NCBI GenBank assembly: GCA_963422465.1
Contig: OY730170.1
Span: 3,510,379-3,574,378 of the forward strand
DNA from: Lichina pygmaea
Taxonomy: Eukaryota; Ascomycota; Lichinomycetes; Lichinales; Lichinaceae
Direction: 5' to 3'
DNA length: 64,000 nucleotides
Position numbers and translations under genes: made by a program
Notes under the pieces: model-generated
What the model was told of the DNA's origin: nothing
What the model saw: the letters and a program-made list of their open reading frames with translations, nothing else
Database searches by the model: none
In this document: positions 32,536 through 41,502 of the stretch, one piece after another
Position numbering within the stretch: the first letter of the stretch is position 1
Layout of the letters: each line of letters begins with the position of its first letter

Positions 32536-33003
32536 TCACCAGCGCGCTGAAAACACAGTCCTCTTCGCACTCCTCTCCGTGGCCGGCTTCGCGTTTCGCG
32601 CCACACTTCTCTTCGTGCTCCTGTGCGGGATGGGAGGTGCGTCCGTGTCCTCGTGGTTGAAAAGAGGTGGAACCGCGCTCACGTTCGCATTCCCAGTTGC
32701 GTGCATCCCCGGGTGCGTGATCAACTGCATCCAGGCGTCTGTGAACTCGTCCGCGATCTCATGCGAGGAGGCGTAGTGGTTCACCTGGACGTGTGTCGTC
32801 ATCTTCCTGTTCGCGCCCGCGACCACAGACACATCCGCGCAGCTGTCGCAGAAGCCGTGCACCATCCTGTCCTTGTTCGCATGCACGAGCAGATTCGTGG
32901 TCGGGTGCAGCCTCCCGAACACATGCCTGTACCCACATGTGCAGCACCTCCAGCCCATGGACGAGGCCTGACAAGAACGCGTGCAGTACGCGTCTCCCAT
33001 CAT
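32536..33003 (-). pseudogene. Family X, copy 2 (C-terminal part)
   Basis: Carries the second and third Cys/His groups of family X (CTRSCQASSMGWRCCTCGYR; HGFCDSC) and a C-terminal tail with NHEDTDAPPIPHR and a basic end. It abuts the RPB2-like region at about 33003, where similarity to copies 1 and 3 begins abruptly. Confidence 0.5.
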
Positions 33004-33005
33004 GA

Positions 33006-35235
33006 TCACCTCCGCGAGCTTGTTTGCGGCTGTCCTCGTGTGCATCTGCTCCCATGTGGCCGTGTTCCTGCAGTAGACATAGTACGTGACATCGTAGATG
33101 GCCACCCCATCCTGGCCGTGCCCCCGCGCATCCTCCCCTTCAGGATCAGGATTGACCTCACAGGCGCGGACATGTAGTGGTGCTTGAGCGCGGCGATGTG
33201 CCTGAGCTGGAGTATGTGCGTGATCCCGTACGAGGCCTTGACCGTCCTCCTCAACCTGTCCTTCTCCTGCATCACGATCAGCCTGCCGTCCACCAACACG
33301 ACCCCGCTCGGGATCCTGGGCATGACCTTCTTCTGGTCCCCGAACCTGAGCACCTGCGCGCCCGCGGGCTCCTGCAGGGACCTGAACACCTCGATCGACG
33401 TGAACCTGTTCGTGGTCGCGGCCATCTCCCTGATCTGACCCCCGATCCCCCTCGTGAGGTTCTTCGTGGAGATGAGGACGTTCAGCTTGAAGGGCCTGTT
33501 CGTGAACTCCTCCACAATCGCGGGCATCTCCTTGTTCGTGAGCATCTGCGTGATTGTCATCTTGAGCCCGTGCGCAGTCACGATCTTGTCGCCGATCATG
33601 GGCCCCTTCGCAGTCACGTAGACGATGGCGTAGGGGTCTCCGGTCTTTGTCGTCTCCGTGCTCAGCACCACGCCCTCGATCACGGGCCTCCACCAGTTCT
33701 GGTCCCTGAGGACAGTCCCAGGCCTGACGTAGCCCGCGTTCGTGGGCAGGTGGTAGTTGATGACCCTGTTCCAGGCCATGAGGCCGGACATAGTCCACTC
33801 CCTGGACATGATGCAGCCGTCCTCCGTGTTCATGTACATGTTGATGAAGGCGATCGTGACTGGCCTCCCGGGCACGGGGATAAGCGAATCCTTCAACCTG
33901 TCCGTCAACGCATCTGTCCAGTCGGTCATGATCAAGGGCTTGCTGTCGGTCATGGACGTAATCATGGCGTCACCCATGATCAGCTTCGTGCACATGGACT
34001 GCCTCAGCATCTGGAGCCCGAGGTTGAGTCTGGGCTCGGTCGTCCATGCGGCGAAGGGCACGGTCAGTGTCGCGAGCGCGAAGAACTGCTCGGGCTTGTT
34101 CTCAGGCGCGGGGAAGTTGACGCCGCAGAAGCTCATCGTGTCCGAGTGGTAGACCGCGACTGTGTCGATGTACGGCCCCTCGGCCACGAACCTCTGCGCG
34201 ACCACCTTTGTCCTCACGAGCCTGATCAGGGTCCTGGGTGCGGTCGACACCACGATCGTCTTCTTGCTTGTGAAGATGTGGATGACAGGCATGTTGAGCT
34301 CGCAGATGTTCTTCCACGCCTTCGCGATCGCCTGCGCGACTGACAACGTGATCATGGTGCAGACGCCGCCGAGCCTCAGGACCCAGTTCCTGTTGATAAC
34401 CTCGGCCATGTGTGTGACCGGGAGCAGGATCTTCTTTGTGACCTCAAACGTGTGCGTGGTCCTGACCCTGGTCGTGACCCTGATCACAGTCCACCTTATC
34501 TTCCCGGCCACCTTCGACTGCGGGGTGTAGCACACGTCCAGGAAGCCACTGTGGTCACGCCTCGGGCACCTCTCCTCCAGGTTCAGCTTGATGTCCAGGC
34601 CCGCGGCCTTGCCCAGGGACAGGACTGTGTTGTCGTGCAAGAGCCCGTACATGCCGTAGTTCCTCTTGACCTTCTTGAGCACAGGGTAGAGGCTCTGCCA
34701 GAACCCGCTGTCAGACGTGTGGTCCATCGCCTCCATCATCATGTGGTAGTTGTAGAGGGTGAGCGGGTTCGTGTCCCTGTACACGTCCGAGGCCTTCTTC
34801 ATGAGTGCGGTCATGGGCATGCACAGGCCCGTGGTCGTGGGGTTGTTGCTGATCACCCACTTGAGCCCAGTCACGTCCGTCTTCGTGGCCACAGAGACGA
34901 AGGAGTTCAGCTGCACGTCTGTGTAGAAGGACTCGCACACGCGCACAATCCTGTTGATGACCACACTGTGGCCGATGATCCCGGGGCAGGCCACCATCAC
35001 GAACATGGATCTGGGTGGGATCCTGATCCCCTCTGTCTCCGGGCTTGAGCCCGGGGTGATGATCCTGCCCCTGTTTGTGTGGTAGCATGTCATCGCGAAC
35101 CTAAGCGGGAGTGCGGCCATCTTCTCGCGCGGGAACTCCCTTGCCACCACAGGCATGAGCATGTTCACGTTGATCTCTATGTTCCGGTTCGTGTTCGTGG
35201 CTGTGTTCGTAGACGTCTTGAGCTCAGTATTGTGA
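33006..35235 (-). pseudogene. Divergent RNA polymerase second-largest-subunit (RPB2-like) fragment
   Basis: Minus-strand frame of some 720 residues with motifs of the C-terminal two thirds of RPB2, in the right order: PGSSPETEGIRI (cf. SETPEG in cellular RPB2), EPRLNLGLQMLRQSM (cf. SPRNxYQxAMGKQAMG), FINMYMNTEDGCIMSREW (cf. CYTGYNQEDSVIMNxSA), GDKIVTAHGLKMTI (cf. GDKFxSRHGQKGTI, active-site Lys and His region), and LRHIAALKHHYMSAPVRS (cf. RLRHMVxDKxHxRxxG). It is very divergent from any nuclear polymerase, which points to a viral or plasmid polymerase. It is a fossil: incomplete and broken. Flanked on both sides by X/Y/Z repeats. Confidence 0.65.
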
Positions 35236-35319
35236 TCATGGGCACCACCTTCATTGTCAAGGTCGTGATCAGGCCAGCTCGAAGGAGCACAGAACGTCAA
35301 CGTGGAGAACCACACGAAC

Positions 35320-35667
35320 ATGAGCGCATGCCACATCCTGAAGAGTGTCTGCCTTGCGTGCGAGAAGCTGTTCTTGACCAAGTTGAAGTTGTGCAAGAGG
35401 GGTGCGAACAGGCGTGTGTGCCTGAGGACAGACCCCAACAGGCAGGTGAACACGCAGGTCAACGTGGGTGGGGATAGGAGGACGTACCTGGACCTGACCG
35501 AGATCATGGAGGTGGTCATTGTCAGGAACAGGAACCCGCTCTGCTCCTGCTGCGAGTTGATGGACGCGCTCAACACCAGGCAGCTGAAGAAGTCTGAGGA
35601 CGCCTTCTTGAGTGAGGACAAGGACAGGTTCATGACCGGGAGGAGCTACGTCAAGATGGAGGTGTAG
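35320..35667 (+). CDS. Family Y, copy 2
   Basis: 115-residue frame nearly identical to copy 1 at 31720-32067, on the opposite strand: MSACHILKSVCLACEKLF, then NPLCSCCELMDAL. Followed by family X copy 3, preserving the Y-X order. Confidence 0.45.
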   Translation: MSACHILKSVCLACEKLFLTKLKLCKRGANRRVCLRTDPNRQVNTQVNVGGDRRTYLDLTEIMEVVIVRNRNPLCSCCELMDALNTRQLKKSEDAFLSEDKDRFMTGRSYVKMEV

Positions 35668-35813
35668 GCGTGCCTGTGCTTGGTCATGTGTGCGAACAAG
35701 GATGTGACCACAACCCTCAAAACAACCTCAGTTGCGCACACACTCGGGGTTCAAGCAAGAACATGTTGGAGAACTAGCACAGGACATGTGGCGACCTCGA
35801 GGTCGACAAGAAC

Positions 35814-36320
35814 ATGAAGGTGTCCTGCAACAAGTACACGCGTGCGAGTGCCTGCGGGCACGCGGGCACGACCAAGTTTGTGTTCTGCGGCGGGAAGCAC
35901 CACGACAACGCGAAGGACAACAAGAAGTGCTACAAGAAGAACAACAAGAAGGGGAACGTGTTCGCAGCTGTGATCATGATGGGAGACATGTACTGCACAT
36001 GTTCTTGTCAGGCCTCGTCCATGGGCTGGAGGTGCTGCACATGTGGGTACAGGCACATGTTCGGGAGGCTGCACCCGACCACAAATCTGCTTGTGCACGT
36101 GAACAAGGACAGGATAGTGCACGGCTTCTGCGATGGCTGCGTGAATGTGTCCGTGGTCGCGGGCGTGAACAGGAAGATGACGACGCACGTCCAGGCAAAC
36201 CACTACACCTTCTCGCATGAGATCGCAGACAAGTTCACAGACGTCTGGATGCAGTTGATCACACACCCAGGGATGCATGCAACCGGGAACACGAACGTGA
36301 GCGTGGTTCCACCCCTCTTC
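35814..36320 (+). pseudogene. Family X, copy 3, interrupted by the Copia element
   Basis: Begins MKVSCNKYTRASACGHAG, then FVFCGGKHH, CTCSCQASSMGWRCCTCGYR and HGFCDGC. This is the most complete X copy. Its 3' part continues after the Copia element from 39805 (TCTTCAACCACGAGGACG). The retroelement therefore landed within this coding region. Confidence 0.5.
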
Positions 36321-36515
36321 TGTTGAAGTTGGGCGATCTGCAACGTCATACCACGTGACTTACAGAAGGGCGCTAACCCTAGATTGGGAGGAAGGAAGGT
36401 TTTCTCATTTTTCATTGTAGACGAATGTCTTAGTACATCCTATTGAATACAAGATCCTATTGTCTTCTAAGTGCCTCGTCATTCTGAAGTGTCACCGACA
36501 CCGATTATCCCAACA
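36321..36515 (+). repeat. 5' LTR of the Copia element
   Basis: 195 bases, TGTTGAAGTTGG to TATCCCAACA. Confidence 0.93.
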
Positions 36516-39500
36516 GGTTATGAGCCCGGGAATCCCGCTGACGAGGTTGAATCGACTGTGAAGAAGTCGAAGAAGAAGAGGAGAAGAAGAGCCTAGAGGA
36601 AAAGGCTGCAAAGAAGGGCCTAGAGGAAAAGGCCGTAAGGAAGGGCTAGCCACGACGTTAGCAGAAGGCAAGCCAATAGGATGGAAGACAAGAAGGAACG
36701 GGGCAGGAAGGTCCTGCTCCGGGGCCCAGAGAACTATGAAGACTGGGCACAAGTTATCAGGATGCGGCTATTGGCCGCAAGAGTCTGGCACACCGTCCTT
36801 GTAGAGCCAGAAGAGTCAGAGATGAAGCCTGCCCAAACATCAGCAGCAACAGGATCCAAAGTTCAACGGATTGAGGCCACAAAGGAGTGGCAGGATAGCA
36901 AGGCAGAAGAAGGAAAGGCAGCAGACATCATACTGTCGTCAATTAGTGAAGAGCAGCAAAAGCACGTCCGACGGATCGAGCACCCCTACCACATCTGGAA
37001 GACCCTGAAAGGGATCCACGAACGGCCGAACAACGAGAAGCTGCACAACGCGATGGTACAGCTGTTTTCGAAGGATCTCGGCCGAACGATCGAAGAGAGA
37101 GGGTCGAGGATCCGTGTGCTCAATGCTGAAATAGAGAGCTACGACTCGACGCTGAAACTGCCGGAAAAGACATTAGTGATCCTGCTCCTAGAGTCGTTGA
37201 CGCCAGAATACGACACCATGAAGAAGATCCTCATAACGACGGATCAGATCGACGAACTGGACAAGGTCCTGCAGAAGTTAGCAGGAGAAGAGGCACGGAT
37301 CATCAAGGGAGAAGCGGAGCAGGCACTGGCTGTCCGTAAAGAGGGCAAAGGACGGAGCAAGGGCCGACGAGACGGAAAGGACATGAAGTGCTTCCGGTGT
37401 GACCGGACAGGGCACAGGAAGTCTGAATGTTTCGCGACACGGTCAGCAGACGGAACCCCATTGGAGGACGAACCCCCGGTGAAACCCAGGAAGAGAGGGG
37501 AGAAGGCAAGAGCGGCAACGTACCGGGAGGATGAGGAAGGAGAGAAGACCTACCTCACTTGCCTTGTACCAGATCTGGCGATCGGGGAACCGCGGACGAG
37601 CGATTGGATCGTTGACAGCGGTGCGACCCGACACATGAGCTGGGACCTCGGACTATTCGTTGAGTTGAAACCCATGGGAGGCCACCTGTCAGTAGCCAAC
37701 GGAGACAGGCTTGCGATCAAAGGTGTAGGAACTGTACGGACCCGGTTCAACCAGCAGAGCGGTGTTGCGACAGTCACAGGAGTGCTGTACGTACCTGGAT
37801 TGACTGCCAACTTGATGTCAGTTTCAGATCTGGACAAGAAGGGGTTCGAGACAACAACAAAGAATGGGGAGATGGCCATAATAAAGAATGGCAGAAGAAG
37901 GGTAACGGCCAGAAGAGAAAAGGGCACGTACCACTTGAAGGCAAATGGCGAGGTAGTCCTCGCGACGGGACAGGAGAGCCCGACCGGCGGGGCAGGACAG
38001 GAGAGTCCTGCAGACGCGAAGAAGAAGACCTGGCACCGGAGGCTAGGGCATGCAAGCAAGGCTGTCATGAAGAGGGCAGCACTCACCGGCAAACTCGAAG
38101 GGTTCGAGTACGATGAGGAGGAAGTCGAGAACTGTGAGGACTGCATATTAGCCAAAATGCAGAAGACTCTCCGGAAGAAGGCTGAAGCAACAACGACAAG
38201 AAAGCTCGAACTGGTGCACACCGATGTGTGCGGACCTCTGCAAGATGAAGGGTACGACGGATCACGGTACCTGCTGACGATGATTGATGACTGGACCCGG
38301 ATGACGTGGGTGTATCCCATGAAGCTCAGGAGTGAGCTACCCGTCGCTTTTGGCAGCTGGAAAGCCATGGTGGAACGGGAATCCGGCGAGAAGCTGTGCA
38401 GGATACGGTGTGACAACGCCAAAGAATACATCAGTCAGTACTTGAAGCGTCTGAAGCCAGAGGGAGTAAGAGAAGAACCCACCGTGCCGTACAACCCACA
38501 GCAAAACGGGGTTGCCGAGCGGTATAACCGAACGATTATCGGTCGGGTGAAAGCGATGTTGGCGGACGCGGAGCTGCCGATGCAGCTGTGGCCCGTAGCA
38601 GCCCAGACGTCAGCGTACCTGGACAACAAGCTGCCACACGGGGATAGGAAGGACTTGCCGGAAGGAGAATGGACGGGACGGACCGTCAACGCAGGCCATC
38701 TGAGAGCCTTTGGGTGTGTCGCATACGTGCATATACCGAAGGAGAAGAGGAAGAAGTTAGATCAACTGGCCTGGAAAGGAGTAATGGTGGGGTACCGGGG
38801 TAATCACATTTACCTGGTATGGAACCCGGAGACGAAGAAGATTGCGGCTGCAGCGTCCGTACGATTCATGGAAGAGATCGTGGGACAACGAGCGCAGGTG
38901 CGACCTAAGGAGAAGGTCAGCATTGAGGGGGGGTGGCCACAGGTCACCTCAGGGCCCGAGCACAGCATTGAGGGGGGGTGGCCACAGGTCACCTCAGTGC
39001 CCGAGCAAAGGAGAGAGAGACAGGTGCAAGGCGTACCTGATCGGTCGGACGAACCGGACGAAGAAGACAGTGACGAAGAGTCAGTAAGATACGACGCGGA
39101 AGGGACGGAAGACTCACCTTGGCAGCCCCGACAAGGAGTGGCTGAAGAAACAGTGGAAGCACCTGAGGAAGGAGCTCAGGAGTCGAACGAGTCAGAAGGA
39201 AGAGGTCGTGTGGAACCTGAAAGAAGTCCACAAGAGAACAGGGCCACAGGCAAGGCCACGAAGGAAGGGTCCGAAAGGGCACAGGAAACAGAGCCAGTGA
39301 GGCGGAGTACGCGGATCCGCAAGGCAACAGGGAAGGCAAAGGAAGGTGCCTTCGCAACAGAGGAGCGAGGTGCTGTGGCGCCCGTACCGACGATTCCGAG
39401 GTCGGATACGTGCCTTCTGCGGAAATGCTCGCGGACGAGCTCACGAAGCCACTCAGCATTCAGGCACGGAAGGAGAAGCTGCAGAGGCTCGGTCTGACAC

Positions 39501-39609
39501 AGTAGACGAGATGTCAGCTAATGGAAGCAGCAGCGGACGAGGACGGTGGGCCCACATACTCACCTTGGGGAAGCTAAATTGCAAAGTGGAGGTGCAGCTC
39601 GAGGGGGGG

Positions 39610-39804
39610 TGTTGAAGTTGGGCGATCTGCAACGTCATACCACGTGACTTACAGAAGGGCGCTAACCCTAGATTGGGAGGAAGGAAGGTTTTCTCATTTT
39701 TCATTGTAGACGAATGTCTTAGTACATCCTATTGAATACAAGATCCTATTGTCTTCTAAGTGCCTCGTCATTCTGAAGTGTCACCGACACCGATTATCCC
39801 AACA
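39610..39804 (+). repeat. 3' LTR of the Copia element
   Basis: 195 bases, no difference from the 5' LTR found by eye. Preceded by a purine-rich tract (CGAGGGGGGG) that fits a polypurine tract. Confidence 0.93.
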
Positions 39805-39936
39805 TCTTCAACCACGAGGACGTGGACACACCTCCCATCCTGCACAGGAGTGCGAAGAGAAGTGTGGCGCAAAACACGAAGCCGGCCGCGGAGAGGAGCG
39901 CGAAGAGGACCATGTTTTCGGCGCGCTGGTGAAAAC

Positions 39937-40101
39937 CTACGCGTGCCTGCGCGTGTCCCTCCTCGTCCTCATGATCATGTTGTAGGAGAAGATCAGGGCT
40001 GGGATGCTGGGCATGCCCGAGGCCTTGAGGATGGTCTTGATCGAGCCTGTGATCCTCTCCATGATCCACTTCTTGCTCACGTCGCTGGCCCTGAGCCCCA
40101 T
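39937..40101 (-). pseudogene. Family Z, partial inverted copy
   Basis: Matches the C-terminal part of Z at 32365-32531 on the opposite strand. Similarity ends abruptly after CCTGAGCCCCATGT, at about 40101, taken as the right edge of the viral-like block. Confidence 0.5.
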
Positions 40102-41502
40102 GTCTACTCTGGTATGTATTTCTCGGGTGATAGGCTAGTATTGGCACTACACATAGGTATCAAATCACACATGTGACCTAATCGTATAACCACAAGCAGT
40201 GCACAGGCCAGAAATTCCACAATGACACACTCGACTACCTCAAGCGGCGACACCAATCTTCTTGGTATGAAGATAACCAAAGGGGGAAAGAATAGAAGGG
40301 GATGGAGGGGGTCATGCGACACCAGCTGTAAGATCTCACCCATCTCCTCTCTCTTCGCTAGGAGCCATGAGCATGTACTGTAGCTCTATCAGAAGAGGAC
40401 CAAATGCAGAGAGACTACGGAGTAGAGAGAGCAATTACGCAGGTACTGTTAAAATGCTACCAGAGACCAACAAAACTCTGCGGCACCAATGAGGATAAAA
40501 AACAATGGACAGATAGTGGAGCTTTAGACAGACAATCAGCTGTCCACTAGATGACACCGGATGACGTTAGATGGCACCAAGGGACACCAAACAAGCAGGC
40601 AAGCCTGAGTGATATATTTCTCAGCCGGTGGGATCCAGATAAGATAAGATAAGATAAGACGGCTCAACCCTGGCCAGGTACACCAACCACAAGAAACAGG
40701 TACGATAAGATTAGATTAGACTGTTCCTGATTAGATACCACAAGATTAGATCAAACAAGATACAGGGATTAGCCCTGTGCTTTGCACGAGGATACAGTAC
40801 GGTACTTCGTACCCATATGTACCCATACGTACGCACGAGGATACAGTAGATGGACGACAACACCACTCGGAGCAACGACAGCCATGTGAATCAAGTGGAT
40901 CAAGATGAATGTATTGTATTGTATTGAAGTCTTACTCCATCCTAAAGCTAGCTGAGCTAGAGTACGCTGGGAAAAGTGTAAGCTGGTAAGGAAACCTCTG
41001 GGTCATGTGACTCTATGGCAAAAAAAAAAAACCTCCCCTGCGGCCCCTAGGCGGGCGCCCTCCTCTCGAGATACTGCGAACAAGGGAAGGGACTGCTAAG
41101 TAGTCAAGCAAGAAGAGGAGTCAAGATGAATGTACTTCCGTACGAGGGTATGATTAGTATGCTTGAATAAGAAGAAGAACGGCCTCCGACGTGAAGTCTC
41201 ACAACGTCAGATGAGTGAGGCTTTACTTACACGTCCTCCCCCCCCCCCCCCCCCCCCCCCCCCCTTCCCTCCTTCATTTCCAGAGCTGCTGAAGAGGATA
41301 TCGAAGATGGACGAACATTTTCGTGGGACCCAACGCCGACGGGAAAAAAAGGAACGGTAACAGTCAAAAACAAGCGGTGACAAGAGAAATGACAATAGTG
41401 GCACCAATGATAACAGTGACAACAGTGACAACAGTGACAATAACGACAGCAACGACAAGATTGACAACAATGGTAACAATGACAACAAAACCAAACAATC
41501 AA
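40102..41502. other. Intergenic region
   Basis: No gene seen. Contains AGATA-type repeats (about 40636-40660), a C27 homopolymer (41238-41264) and imperfect GACAACAGT repeats (41400-41490). Confidence 0.5.
41238..41264. repeat. C27 homopolymer
   Basis: Uninterrupted C run downstream of the glucanase gene. Confidence 0.9.

Larger units (their letters stand above)
36321..39804 (+). mobile_element. Ty1/Copia LTR retrotransposon, young, non-autonomous
   Basis: 3484 bases with 195-base LTRs (36321-36515, 39610-39804; TGTTGAAG...CCCAACA) that look identical by eye, and a TCTTC target duplication (36316-36320, 39805-39809). A putative primer-binding site (GGTTATGAGCCC) follows the 5' LTR. The frame from 36681 encodes Gag with a CCHC knuckle (CFRCDRTGHRKSEC), protease (VDSGATRHMS), and integrase (HRRLGHAS; HTDVCGPL; NPQQNGVAERYNR). 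Just before the 3' LTR a short piece typical of the Copia RNase H end (EMLADELTKPLS) can be read. No reverse transcriptase was recognised, so the copy is incomplete and would depend on others. Identical LTRs mean a very recent insertion. Confidence 0.93.
31102..40101. mobile_element. Viral-like (large DNA virus or linear-plasmid-like) fossil block with RPB2-like gene
   Basis: About 9 kb, or 5.5 kb without the Copia insert. Dense intron-free frames occur on both strands with one clearly recognisable protein, an RNA polymerase RPB2-like fragment (minus, about 33.0-35.2 kb), plus three unknown families in several copies: X (Cys/His-rich), Y (Cys-pair protein) and Z. On the left, Z-Y-X are in head-to-tail copies offset by about 1592 bases. 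On the right, Y-X-Z lie inverted around the RPB2 fragment. Arginine is coded mainly by AGG, unlike host genes here. Fungal nuclear RPB2 is far less divergent, so this is not a host paralogue. Nucleocytoplasmic large DNA virus or cytoplasmic linear plasmid origin are both possible. It is rearranged and broken. The repeats differ from each other by several percent, so it is older than the Copia insert. Confidence 0.6.

Noticed and set aside
33177-35048. Long plus-strand frames (His/Asp/Pro/Val-rich) over the RPB2-like fragment
   Set aside because: Composition is typical of a shadow of GC-rich coding DNA. RPB2 motifs are on the minus strand only.
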